Source: JAAYQA01 sp964510345 (GTDB lineage Bacteria > Bacillota > Clostridia > Tissierellales > Peptoniphilaceae). From it: 31,372 nucleotides of DNA. The position numbers and the translations under genes are program-made. The stretch covers positions 1 to 31,372 of the forward strand of contig CAZEBB010000022.1 in the NCBI GenBank assembly GCA_964510345.1. Direction: 5' to 3'. This document shows positions 15,024-22,933 of the stretch, piece after piece; the stretch's first letter is position 1; every line of letters starts with the position of its first letter. Below the pieces are notes generated by a model. It was not told the DNA's origin, made no database searches, and was given only the letters and a program-made list of their open reading frames with translations.

Positions 15024-16427
15024 ATGAAAAAACAGATTTATATCGATGGACAATGGACAGATGCTACAGGCAATGAATGGATCGAAGTTGAGAATCCGGC
15101 GACCCGTGAAATCATCGGGAAAGTGCCGGCTTCGCAAAAAGAAGATGTCGACCGGGCGGTCGCAGGCGCAAAAAAGGCGTTTGAAAGCTGGGCGGCCACC
15201 CCGGTAGAAGAGCGAGCCGCCCTTTTGGAAAAAGCGGTCGATTGGATGTGGGAAAGAAAAGAAGAGATCGCAAAGATCATCACATCGGAGCTCGGCTGCC
15301 CGATCAAAGCCGCCTCTTCGACCCACACCGACCCGTACTTGGAAGAAGCGAGAGGCATTTTAGACCTCGCGCGAAACTACTCGTTTACCGAGAAAAAAGA
15401 CGGCTATGAGTTGTGGAAAGAGCCGGTGGGTGTCGTCGCCTGTCTGACTCCGTGGAACTATCCCTTGGGGCAGATCACGCAGAAGATTTTTCCGGCACTC
15501 GTTACGGGCAATGTGGTCTTACTCAAGCCGAGCGGGCAGACCCCGCTCGTCGCCTACAAAATAACAGAAGCACTTCACGCGGCAGGTCTACCGGCCGGCG
15601 TGTTTCAGCTGATCACCGGAAAGGGAAGCCAAGTGGGAAATCTCTTTGCCGAACACCCGGGGATCGATATGGTCACCTTCACCGGCTCTACGGCAGCGGG
15701 CAAGAAAGTCGCCGCGCGCGCCGGAGACGACGTAAAGCGCGTGATCTTAGAACTTGGCGGGAAGTCGCCCGCACTGGTCTTAGAAGGGGCCGATCTATCC
15801 GTGGCCGTTAAAAAGACACTCAACACTGTGCTGGGCAATGTGGGCCAGACCTGCTCCGCGTTCACACGACTCATCGCTCCGCGCTCCATGAAACAAGACG
15901 TCGAAGACGCCCTCTTAGAGAGGCTCAAAGTCTATAAAGTTGGCGATCCGCTGGATCCGGAGACCACGGTCGGACCGCTGCAGTCACACAAGCAGTATGA
16001 GAAAGTCCGCAAGTATATCCAACTCGGGCTGGACGAAGGTGCCCGCATGATCGCAGGCGAAGTCCCCGAGAAAGACGGCGCATACTTTGTGCAGCCCGTC
16101 ATCTTCACCGAGGTGAGAAACGACATGCAGATCGCACAAGACGAGATCTTCGGGCCGGTGCTCTGCGTCATTTATTACGACGATGTGGAGGAAGGGATCC
16201 AAATCGCCAACGATACCGTCTACGGTTTAGCCAGCGGCGTGTTTGGCCCGGCGGATCAGGCGAGAGGCATCGCCCGAAGACTGCGGGCGGGAAACTGCAC
16301 GATCAACCGCGGGTCATCAGGCGACGGCGCTCCGTTTGGTGGGTATAAACACTCTGGATACGGAAGAGAAGGCGGCATCTACGGAATGGAAGAATTTTTG
16401 GAGCTCAAAGCCGTCTTCGTAGAATAG
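15024..16427 (+). CDS. NAD(P)-dependent aldehyde dehydrogenase
   Basis: The 467-residue enzyme oxidises an aldehyde to the acid. It has the NAD-binding TPWNYPLGQ and FTGSTAAGKKV segments, general base E243 in LELGGKSP, nucleophile C277 in GQTCSA, and EIFGPVLCV near the C-terminus. It belongs to the large ALDH family close to betaine- and gamma-aminobutyraldehyde-type enzymes, but I cannot fix the substrate. The start at 15024 has AAAGGAG 6 bases upstream. It lies third in the GGT operon, followed after 19 bases by the MalY/PatB-like lyase. Confidence 0.93.
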   Translation: MKKQIYIDGQWTDATGNEWIEVENPATREIIGKVPASQKEDVDRAVAGAKKAFESWAATPVEERAALLEKAVDWMWERKEEIAKIITSELGCPIKAASSTHTDPYLEEARGILDLARNYSFTEKKDGYELWKEPVGVVACLTPWNYPLGQITQKIFPALVTGNVVLLKPSGQTPLVAYKITEALHAAGLPAGVFQLITGKGSQVGNLFAEHPGIDMVTFTGSTAAGKKVAARAGDDVKRVILELGGKSPALVLEGADLSVAVKKTLNTVLGNVGQTCSAFTRLIAPRSMKQDVEDALLERLKVYKVGDPLDPETTVGPLQSHKQYEKVRKYIQLGLDEGARMIAGEVPEKDGAYFVQPVIFTEVRNDMQIAQDEIFGPVLCVIYYDDVEEGIQIANDTVYGLASGVFGPADQARGIARRLRAGNCTINRGSSGDGAPFGGYKHSGYGREGGIYGMEEFLELKAVFVE

Positions 16428-16446
16428 GAGGAAACACAAGAGCGAG

Positions 16447-17613
16447 ATGAAATACGACTTTACAACCATTCGAGACGGCCGTGAGGCTTCGTCCGCGAAA
16501 TGGATCCAGATGGACAACGCCGTGCCGAATCTCCCCAAAGAGATCGTGCCGTTGTCGGTCGCCGATATGGAGTTCCCGTTGGCACCTGAAATCGCAGAGG
16601 CGATGAACCGCTATTTGGCAGACGCCATCGTGGGGTACACCGTCACACCGGATAGCTACTACGAGGCCGTCATCCGTTGGATGGATCGTCGGCACAACTG
16701 GAAGCTGAAAAAAGAAGATATCCTCCCCTATCAGGGGGTCGTCCCGATGATCGCACAGGCCGTAGAAACCTTCACCGAAGAAGGCGACGGCGTGCTGATC
16801 CTCCCGCCGGTCTACCACCCGTTTCGCATGGTAATTGAAAAGGCGAACCGAACAACCATCACCTCGCCTCTGATCGAAAACGAGCGCGAGTATACGATCG
16901 ACTTTGACGACCTCGCAGAGAAATCGAAAGGGGTAAAGTTGCTCGTTTTCTGCAGCCCGCATAATCCCACCGGCCGCGTGTGGACAAAGGGCGAACTGGA
17001 GCGCGTGGCACAAATCGCGCGGGAGAACGACTTGGTCGTATTCGTCGACGAGATCCACCACGACTGGATCCACGAAGGGCACGAGCACACGGTGTTCGCA
17101 ACGATCGCAGACGGCGTGCGCGTGTTAACCGGCACGGCGCCTACGAAGACCTTCAACTTAGCCGGTGCCAAAGTGTCGAGCCTGATCATACAGGACCCGG
17201 AGCTGAGAGAACAGTTCCCCGTTTCAAGTGAGTCGACCCCGTCCATCCTCGGGCTGAAGATGGGCGAATTCGCCTACAATTATGCAGAAGAATGGCTGAA
17301 TGCGGCGATCGCACAGGTAAAGAAAAATGAGACCGCCTTTATCGAGATCATGAAACAGCGCGCGCCCATCGTGCGGATTGCACCGTTGGAAGGCACGTAT
17401 CTCCTTTGGGCCGACTTGCGGGCGATGGCACAGGACCCGGAAGAGCGGCAGCGCTTCTTGCAAGAAGCGGCGATCTTCCCCATCTACGGCGAGATCTTCG
17501 GAGAAGAGGGCATGGGGTTTGTCCGCATCAATCTGGCGGCACCGCAGGGCGTGATCGAAGCTGCTGCGCACCGCTTGGCCGATGCGATTGAGAGAAGGGC
17601 GTGTTGCTGGTGA
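16447..17613 (+). CDS. MalY/PatB-family PLP-dependent cystathionine beta-lyase or aminotransferase
   Basis: The 388-residue fold-type I PLP enzyme shows MalY/PatB features: PLSVADMEFPLAPEI near the start, GYTVTPDSYYEAVIRWM, the CSPHNPTGRVW motif, FVDEIHHDWI with the PLP aspartate, and the Schiff-base lysine K234 in TAPTKTFNLAG. Members split C-S bonds of cystathionine or cysteine, releasing thiol or sulfide. The ribosome site AGGAGG is about 14 bases upstream, longer than usual, with a weaker GAGCGAG just before the ATG. Beside a gamma-glutamyltransferase it may act on cysteine conjugates, an inference from order only. Its end overlaps the SGNH hydrolase start. Confidence 0.92.
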   Translation: MKYDFTTIRDGREASSAKWIQMDNAVPNLPKEIVPLSVADMEFPLAPEIAEAMNRYLADAIVGYTVTPDSYYEAVIRWMDRRHNWKLKKEDILPYQGVVPMIAQAVETFTEEGDGVLILPPVYHPFRMVIEKANRTTITSPLIENEREYTIDFDDLAEKSKGVKLLVFCSPHNPTGRVWTKGELERVAQIARENDLVVFVDEIHHDWIHEGHEHTVFATIADGVRVLTGTAPTKTFNLAGAKVSSLIIQDPELREQFPVSSESTPSILGLKMGEFAYNYAEEWLNAAIAQVKKNETAFIEIMKQRAPIVRIAPLEGTYLLWADLRAMAQDPEERQRFLQEAAIFPIYGEIFGEEGMGFVRINLAAPQGVIEAAAHRLADAIERRACCW

Positions 17614-18167
17614 GAATTGCAGCGTTAGGGGACTCCCTCACGTACGGGTACGGCGTGCGGCGCACCGCCGCTTGGCCCCACCTGTTGGCCGAGAGTTTGC
17701 AGATTCCCGTCGATAATTTCGGCATCTCCGGAGACACCACCGGGGGGATGCTCGCGCGGTTTGCCGCGCAGGTCATGCCGAGCCACCCCACCCATCTCAT
17801 CCTGATGGGTGGTGGAAATGACTTGATCATGGGGTTAGGCCCCGTCGTCGCCGCGTCCAATCTGAAGACCATCATCTATCAGGCGGCACAGGAGCGCATC
17901 CGCATCGTGCTGGGCTTGCCCGTTTTACCCGATCCCCATGCGAAAGATCATACGCTTCTGCCCCCCTCCGAGTTTCCGAAGTTTGTAGAAGGACGCGAAG
18001 CCGTGCGACAGTCGATGCTCGAATTTTCCAAAAACGGTTTGTTTCAATTGGTTGATTTTCAGACCTTTGTCGAAGGGCGAGACGATATGTATTTAGATGG
18101 ATTGCATTTGAATGAAAATGGAAATCGCGTCGTCGCCGAGCAATTGACGAAAATCTTCAAAAAGTAG
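17610..18167 (+). CDS. SGNH/GDSL-family hydrolase
   Basis: The 185-residue hydrolase has all four SGNH blocks: ALGDSLTYG with nucleophile S9, FGISGDTT, GGGND, and DGLHLN with the Asp-His pair near residues 163-166. The best start is GTG at 17610, which overlaps the lyase stop as GTGA and has GAGAAGGG about 10 bases upstream. GTG 17601 and TTG 17604 are also in frame but sit too close to that site. No signal peptide is visible, so it is cytoplasmic, like TesA-type thioesterase/lysophospholipase relatives lacking export. The substrate is unknown. Confidence 0.88.
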   Translation: MRIAALGDSLTYGYGVRRTAAWPHLLAESLQIPVDNFGISGDTTGGMLARFAAQVMPSHPTHLILMGGGNDLIMGLGPVVAASNLKTIIYQAAQERIRIVLGLPVLPDPHAKDHTLLPPSEFPKFVEGREAVRQSMLEFSKNGLFQLVDFQTFVEGRDDMYLDGLHLNENGNRVVAEQLTKIFKK

Positions 18168-18174
18168 GTGAACC

Positions 18175-19173
18175 ATGCGTAAGAAAAAGAAGCGAATTCC
18201 GCTGATCCTGCCCATTCTCATGGTCGGGGTCGCGGTGATCGCCCTGTTTTTTCTGTGGCCGCGGGGGGATGTTTCCATCCCCGTGGCGGTGACAGATCCG
18301 CTCCTAATCGCGACCGACGGCGATGGGGTCATCAAAGTGAAAAACGACTGGATCTATACTTACGATAAAAAGGGCGAGGAGACGATGGCCGCCAAACTCC
18401 CATTGGCACCGGTCTGGCTGTACCGCGACAATAAAGATATCGTCGTCGCCGACAAGGCGCGCATGGCCGTGCTGGACGCAAAGGGTGAAGTGAAATCGGA
18501 AGCGAGCTTCGGCCAAGACGTTTCCTATGTGCGCGTGGAAGACGGTACCGCTCTCGTCTTCGGGGAGACGCTCCTTTTCACTTACGACATGAAAGCCGAG
18601 CGCACCGGCATCTACAGCACGACCGATGCACTCCTGCAAGCGCACGTCCAAGAGGGGTCGCTCTATGTGACCGACGTTGCCAAAGACCTGCCGACCCGAA
18701 GTACATTATATGAAGCCAAAGAAGGCGCGTTGCAGACCGTCTGGCCTCAGTTGGGCGATGTAATCCTCGACTTCGCCTCCACGAAAGGCGGAGTCGCCGT
18801 CTTTACGCGAACGCAGGCGACCTTTTTGCCGAAAGAGAGCCCCGCTCGCACGGTTCCGCTTACACATTATGCGGGGAGCAGCGCCAAAGAGCCGCTGCTC
18901 GTGCTGGACGACACCCGACTGATCGAGTTTACACCCGCCGGTGACGCAGAGCGAAGTTTCGATTTTACAGTACCGTACACCCATCTCCTCGGCACAAAAA
19001 ATGGCGCCGTCGCTTGGAGCGACAACGCCTATGGAATCGTTGAGGGAGAAGAAGTGCACGAAGGCACCTTCGATGCCCCCATCGTCGACATACGCGTCGA
19101 CGGCGAACGCATATCCATCCTCTTCGCCGACCATATTTTGCAGACTAATGCGGGGAAGTTGATGAAAGAATAG
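18175..19173 (+). CDS. Membrane-anchored protein with predicted beta-propeller ectodomain
   Basis: I do not recognise this 332-residue protein as a named family. It opens with a Lys/Arg-rich tail (MRKKKKR) and one membrane segment (IPLILPILMVGVAVIALFFLW), giving an N-in, C-out anchor. The rest is rich in short alternating beta-strands, with repeated units such as WIYTYDKKGE, MAVLDAKGE and LLFTYDMK. This looks like a six- or seven-bladed propeller of PQQ/WD type without metal or catalytic residues. It lies 7 bases after the SGNH gene and ends the operon before a terminator at 19178. A role as extracytoplasmic scaffold is possible but unproven. Confidence 0.75.
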   Translation: MRKKKKRIPLILPILMVGVAVIALFFLWPRGDVSIPVAVTDPLLIATDGDGVIKVKNDWIYTYDKKGEETMAAKLPLAPVWLYRDNKDIVVADKARMAVLDAKGEVKSEASFGQDVSYVRVEDGTALVFGETLLFTYDMKAERTGIYSTTDALLQAHVQEGSLYVTDVAKDLPTRSTLYEAKEGALQTVWPQLGDVILDFASTKGGVAVFTRTQATFLPKESPARTVPLTHYAGSSAKEPLLVLDDTRLIEFTPAGDAERSFDFTVPYTHLLGTKNGAVAWSDNAYGIVEGEEVHEGTFDAPIVDIRVDGERISILFADHILQTNAGKLMKE

Positions 19174-19177
19174 AAGT

Positions 19178-19199
19178 AGCCCGCCGATTGGCGGGCTTT
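19178..19199 (+). terminator. Terminator of the GGT operon
   Basis: AGCCCGCC / GGCGGGCT is a perfect 8-bp stem around GATT, 4 bases after the last stop codon, followed by a short TTTC. The T-run is weak but the stem is very strong. It also lies next to the end of the convergent DUF4097 gene at 19204. Confidence 0.75.
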
Positions 19200-19203
19200 C
19201 GCG

Positions 19204-20352
19204 TTATTTCAGTACAATGCTTCCGTTGGTCGTTCTCGCAAATAGCGCGAGCCCGTTTCCTTCCGAATAGCCTTGCGTGTGCGCTTTGACGCTCTTCGCG
19301 TATTGCGACGGGTTGCTCTCGTACAAGAGAGGCAGCGGGAGCTGCAGGTCAATCGTGCCCATCGTAGTATGCAGGTCCAAATCGACTTCCTTGTGGATCT
19401 CTTTGAAAGAGAGGGCGATCTTGCCATTGGAGCAGGTGAAGTTGCCTTCGTCCAAGCGCTCGGTTTGGATCTCGTCCGCCAGCACGGTGCTGTTAGACGT
19501 GTTGAGCGTGAGGTTTACACAGTCGATATCGCGCGAGGCGATGCGTCCGTTAGACGTGTTCACCGAGATGGTGTCCGCGACGATCTCTTCAATCGTCACT
19601 TTGCCGTTGGAAGACTTCATGTCGATCGCAGAGGCTTTGGTTTGTGCGAGTTCTAGGCGCGCGTTGCTGCTTTCCATGCGGATGTTCTCCGACTCCAGTT
19701 GTTTCGCCGTGATCTTGCCGTTTTTGGTGATCAGCGTGACATTGGCGACGTTTAAGCCGTCGACCGACACAGGCGCATTCGAGGTTTCAAGGATCAGCGT
19801 GTGCAGCGCGTTTTTCGGGATGAAGAGTTTCACTTCAACATAGTATTTCTTGTCGGTGTCAGTCGAGTCGGTCACGCGGTACATGAGTTTGTCTTCTTCT
19901 TCGATGATATTGTAGAAGCGCGTGAGCTCAGACACTTGCAGGCTCTTGTGGTAGATCTTGCTCTCGATGACGATCTTGTCGTCTTCTGTGGGCAATACTT
20001 CGATATGGCCGTTTTTGTTGTAGACGGACAGTTCCTTTTTCTCACCTTCGTTGACGGTGCGCTCTTCGCGCTTGGTGAAGCTGTCGTACTTTCCTTTGAC
20101 GGAGAAGACAAAGTCTTCGTCAAAGACCGTGTTGACGAGATTGGAGATAAAGCCGCCCACCGATTTTTCAACTTCTTCTAATCCTTCTTTGGCTTTGTCC
20201 ATATCGAAGGTGAAGAGTTTCTCGTGTTTTGATTGGCTCTTTGTCTTTTTGGCTTCCGGGTCAAAGTTGAGGGCGTCCAGCAGTCGTAGGGCTTCCTCCG
20301 AGGTAATCTTTCCGTCTTTCAGCATATCCAGAATCATTTTTCTTTCGTCCAT
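19204..20352 (-). CDS. YvlB-like protein: SHOCT-like helix pair plus DUF4097 beta-repeat domain
   Basis: The 382-residue protein begins with a short two-helix motif (ERKMILDMLKDGKITSEEALRLLDAL) of the SHOCT-like type. A charged linker leads to a long DUF4097 domain made of repeated strands with recurring SSNG/TSNG turns (SSNARL, SSNGKV, TSNGRI, TSNSTV, CSNGKI), forming a right-handed beta structure. There is no signal peptide or membrane helix. In Bacillus the similar YvlB belongs to cell-envelope stress regulons, so an envelope-stress link is likely. It lies 14 bases downstream of the DUF2089 regulator, whose C-terminus has the same SHOCT-like motif. Confidence 0.87.
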   Translation of the reverse strand: MDERKMILDMLKDGKITSEEALRLLDALNFDPEAKKTKSQSKHEKLFTFDMDKAKEGLEEVEKSVGGFISNLVNTVFDEDFVFSVKGKYDSFTKREERTVNEGEKKELSVYNKNGHIEVLPTEDDKIVIESKIYHKSLQVSELTRFYNIIEEEDKLMYRVTDSTDTDKKYYVEVKLFIPKNALHTLILETSNAPVSVDGLNVANVTLITKNGKITAKQLESENIRMESSNARLELAQTKASAIDMKSSNGKVTIEEIVADTISVNTSNGRIASRDIDCVNLTLNTSNSTVLADEIQTERLDEGNFTCSNGKIALSFKEIHKEVDLDLHTTMGTIDLQLPLPLLYESNPSQYAKSVKAHTQGYSEGNGLALFARTTNGSIVLK

Positions 20353-20366
20353 GGTGTTTTCCTTTC

Positions 20367-20735
20367 TTATAGGTATTTGAGAAGCTCAACGGCTTCATCG
20401 GTGGTGATCTCTTTGTCGGCCAGTCGGCGCAAAATCTCTTCGCGATCCGGGCCGGAGGGGTCTTTCTTCGTCTTGTAACCGAGCGCGGTGACGATCTCGT
20501 CCAGTTTGTTGCGAACGGTCGGATAGGAGATCCCCAAGGCTTTCTCCATTTCTTTCATGTTTCCGCGATTGAGCAGAAACAGCTCGGTGATATGTTGCTG
20601 TTCTTCCGTTAACTTAGAAAATTTATTGAGGCTAAACTCGCCTTCGATCGTGCTCTGACATTGGCTGCATTGAAACCGGGTGACATAGGTTTCGCCGCCG
20701 CAGAGGGGGCATGTGCCGCGTACTTCCAAATCCAT
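20367..20735 (-). CDS. DUF2089 family zinc-ribbon/HTH regulator
   Basis: The 122-residue protein has an N-terminal zinc ribbon (CPLCGG ... CSQC), a helix-turn-helix-like middle (LTEEQQHITELFLLNRGNMKEMEKALGISYPTVRNKLDEIV) and a C-terminal SHOCT-like helix pair (EEILRRLADKEITTDEAVELLKYL). The combination indicates a DNA-binding regulator. The start at 20735 has AAAGGA 7 bases upstream, and a TATAAT at 20763-20768 serves as promoter. It is first in a two-gene operon with the YvlB-like protein and may control its own promoter, an inference from arrangement. Confidence 0.88.
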   Translation of the reverse strand: MDLEVRGTCPLCGGETYVTRFQCSQCQSTIEGEFSLNKFSKLTEEQQHITELFLLNRGNMKEMEKALGISYPTVRNKLDEIVTALGYKTKKDPSGPDREEILRRLADKEITTDEAVELLKYL

Positions 20736-20762
20736 AAGTCGTCCTTTCAAAATCTTAAATTT

Positions 20763-20768
20763 ATTATA
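20763..20768 (-). promoter_or_regulatory. Extended -10 promoter of the DUF2089 operon
   Basis: On the minus strand TGGTATAAT is a perfect -10 hexamer with the TGn extension. The -35 region is only weakly TTGTTG-like. It faces away from the yedF promoter, so this AT-rich stretch is a divergent control region. Confidence 0.7.
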
Positions 20769-20860
20769 CCACGAATTCAAGAAAACACAACAATAAAATC
20801 AATAAAGTTAAAAACGAACTTTAATATTAGCAAAACGAATGACAATATGAATATCTCTAA

Positions 20861-20890
20861 TTGTTTCTTTTGAAAGCGCACGAGTATAAT
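20861..20890 (+). promoter_or_regulatory. Promoter of the yedF operon
   Basis: TTGTTT (20861-20866) and a perfect TATAAT (20885-20890) are 18 bases apart, upstream of the GTG at 20914. Confidence 0.6.
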
Positions 20891-20913
20891 GGTGTGTAGA
20901 GAGGATGATGAAC

Positions 20914-21534
20914 GTGAAAGAATTTATCGATGCCATGGGTCTCGCCTGCCCGAAACCGGTCATCTTGACGAAAAAGGCGCTGGATGCCATGACCGACGGC
21001 CAAACCGAAACGAAAGTCGACAACGAAGTTGCAAAAAATAATCTCTTAAAGCTCGCCGAGAGCATGAATGCACCCGCACAAGCACGAGAAGAAGACGGCG
21101 CATATTTTGTCGTGATCGAAAAAGGCGCGCAGTCCAATGAAGTCGCAGACGAGACCGTACACTGCGAAATGTACAAGGACGCTCCGGCCACCGGCAAGCG
21201 CACGATCGCCATTATGACCAACGAGCTCGGCCACGGCGACCCGGAACTCGGCAAACTGCTTATGAAGAGCTTCATCTATACCGTGTCGGAGACCGCACCC
21301 CTGCCCACCTCACTCCTGTTTGTGAACGGCGGCGTGAAGCTCACCACCACAGGCTCCCCTGTATTGGACGACATCAAAGCCATGCATGAAGCGGGCGTGG
21401 AAGTGATCTCCTGCGGAACCTGCCTCGATTTTTACGGACTAAAAGAAGATCTCCTGGTCGGAGAGATCTCCAATATGTACACCATCTACGAAAAAATGCG
21501 CGACACCGACCAAACGCTGGTCATCAGTTCATGA
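20914..21534 (+). CDS. yedF: YedF: TusA-like sulfurtransferase fused to a DsrE-like domain (selenium-associated)
   Basis: The 206-residue protein joins a TusA-like domain, with the sulfur-carrying cysteine in GLACPKPV, to a C-terminal DsrE-like domain containing TSLLFVNGGVKL and CGTCLDFYG. This two-domain form is known as the selenium-metabolism protein YedF, common in anaerobes with a selenium trait; its biochemical job is not settled. The start is GTG at 20914, 9 bases after AGAGAGG. ATGs at 20905 and 20908 abut that site and are unlikely. The stop overlaps the DUF3343 start by four bases (ATGA). No selD or selenoprotein is visible nearby. Confidence 0.9.
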   Translation: MKEFIDAMGLACPKPVILTKKALDAMTDGQTETKVDNEVAKNNLLKLAESMNAPAQAREEDGAYFVVIEKGAQSNEVADETVHCEMYKDAPATGKRTIAIMTNELGHGDPELGKLLMKSFIYTVSETAPLPTSLLFVNGGVKLTTTGSPVLDDIKAMHEAGVEVISCGTCLDFYGLKEDLLVGEISNMYTIYEKMRDTDQTLVISS

Positions 21535-21788
21535 CCGAAAAGCTGCTCCTGACCTTTCCCTCCGTCAACTTTGCGATTCGCGCCGAAAAGACGCTGATCG
21601 GAGAGGGAATCGAAACGAAGATGATCCCGACCCCGAGGGATGTATCCACCAGCTGCGGCTTGTGCCTGCTCATCCCGATTGAGCAGTTGGAAGCGATCGA
21701 AAGCGGAAGCATCGATCTTGTTGTCGACCGACTTTACGTGTATGATAAAGAAAATGGGAGCATTACACAGCGGCCGGCACGGGGGTAG
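21531..21788 (+). CDS. DUF3343 family putative Se/S carrier protein
   Basis: The 85-residue protein is a single DUF3343 domain with the pattern TFPSVNFAIRAEKTL, then MIPTPRDVSTSCGLCLLIP. The CGLC dithiol motif is the likely functional site. DUF3343 proteins often neighbour YedF in selenium-using anaerobes and are predicted to bind or pass selenium or sulfur. Here it is coupled to yedF by an ATGA overlap, and the channel gene begins 2 bases after its stop. The function remains a prediction from context. Confidence 0.9.
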   Translation: MTEKLLLTFPSVNFAIRAEKTLIGEGIETKMIPTPRDVSTSCGLCLLIPIEQLEAIESGSIDLVVDRLYVYDKENGSITQRPARG

Positions 21789-21790
21789 AC

Positions 21791-22609
21791 ATGCAAAATA
21801 TCAAATCAATTCTACTGACGAATACCGGACTGACCCTGATCGGAAAGATCGTGGTCAGTCTTTTTATCGTACTGGCGATATTTGTGCTCACGAAAGTGTT
21901 TTCTGCCGTGTTGCACCGGCTCGCCAAAAAGCAAAACTTCCAGATCCACGACGCGAAAACGAAGACCATCATCCGCGTACTCAGCAATATTTGGAAAGTG
22001 CTCGTCTACTTCTGGGGATTGATGCTGATTTTGGACACCTTCGGCATCAACACCAACTCGATTTTGGCGACGGCGGGGATCGGTGGCGTGGCGATCGGCT
22101 TTGGCGCCCAGTCGCTCGTAAAAGACGTCATCAGCGGCGGCTTCCTGATCTTTGAAGATCAATTTGCCTTAGGCGACTACGTGAAGATCGATTCCATGGA
22201 AGGCTATGTGATCGAAACCGGGCTTAGGCTCACGAAACTCAAGTCCTTTACGGGTGAGATCCACATGATCCCCAACGGGAATATCACCGCCGTGACCAAT
22301 ATTAGCCGCTCGCCGATGCGCGCCCTCATCGAAGTCAAAGTACCCGATCGCGTCGATGTGGAAGACGCGCTCGTGGAGCTGACGGAAGCGCTCACGGCAT
22401 TTGCAAAGGAAGTTGACTATTTTACCGAGCCCCCGAAAGTCATGGGGCTGACCGGGAACTTGGAGTTTTCCAGTATTCTGACGATCGTGGGCTACACACA
22501 GCCGATGCGACAGTGGGAAGCGGAGCGCGCCATGCGGCTCATCGCCTACCGCGTACTGGCGAAACCGAAGAAAAAGGAGGAACACGATGGCGGAACGTCT
22601 AGTATATGA
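21791..22609 (+). CDS. Small-conductance mechanosensitive channel, MscS family
   Basis: The 272-residue channel has three membrane helices (about residues 17-40, 60-82 and 87-113). The pore helix carries the signature GIGGVAIGFGAQSLVKDVISGGFLIFEDQ, followed by the beta domain (FALGDYVKID) and a mixed C-terminal cage domain. MscS channels open on membrane tension during osmotic downshock. GGGGG lies upstream of the ATG. Its end overlaps the DUF951 gene by 23 bases, with the DUF951 ribosome site inside its last codons. Confidence 0.95.
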   Translation: MQNIKSILLTNTGLTLIGKIVVSLFIVLAIFVLTKVFSAVLHRLAKKQNFQIHDAKTKTIIRVLSNIWKVLVYFWGLMLILDTFGINTNSILATAGIGGVAIGFGAQSLVKDVISGGFLIFEDQFALGDYVKIDSMEGYVIETGLRLTKLKSFTGEIHMIPNGNITAVTNISRSPMRALIEVKVPDRVDVEDALVELTEALTAFAKEVDYFTEPPKVMGLTGNLEFSSILTIVGYTQPMRQWEAERAMRLIAYRVLAKPKKKEEHDGGTSSI

Positions 22610-22826
22610 ACTGAATGATCACGTCACGCTCAAAAAGGGGCACCCGTGCGGAGAGAACCACTGGGAGATTCAACGCATCGGCGTCGACATGAAACTCGCA
22701 TGCCAAGGGTGTGGAAAAATCGTCTGGCTGCCGCGCGTTGAGTTTGAACGCCGCGTTCGCAAGATCCGCGTCGGCGAGAAATGGATCGCAATCGTGCATC
22801 ATCATCCTAACGCTGAGGAAAAATAA
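22587..22826 (+). CDS. DUF951 family protein
   Basis: The 79-residue protein matches DUF951: LNDHVTLKKGHPCGENHWEIQRIGVDMKLACQGCGKIVWLPRVEFERRVRKI. The conserved HPCG...W and CxxC (CQGC) look like a small metal or nucleic-acid-binding fold. The function is unknown. It begins inside the end of the MscS gene behind AAGGAGG. The order MscS then DUF951 is frequent in Bacillota, suggesting cotranslation. No clear terminator follows within the 107 bases before the aminotransferase. Confidence 0.9.
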   Translation: MAERLVYELNDHVTLKKGHPCGENHWEIQRIGVDMKLACQGCGKIVWLPRVEFERRVRKIRVGEKWIAIVHHHPNAEEK

Positions 22827-22933
22827 TCACAAGCTAATAGGAATATCGTTTGCAAAACAATATATCAAATTCAACACATTTCTGAAAAAGTATGGTAAGA
22901 TAGAAGAAACAACATTGAAAGGTCGGTGGAAAA

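Noticed and set aside
15024..16427. Selenocysteine (in-frame TGA) use near the selenium-linked genes
   Set aside because: The reading frames of all called genes are continuous; I saw no TGA interrupting a conserved domain.
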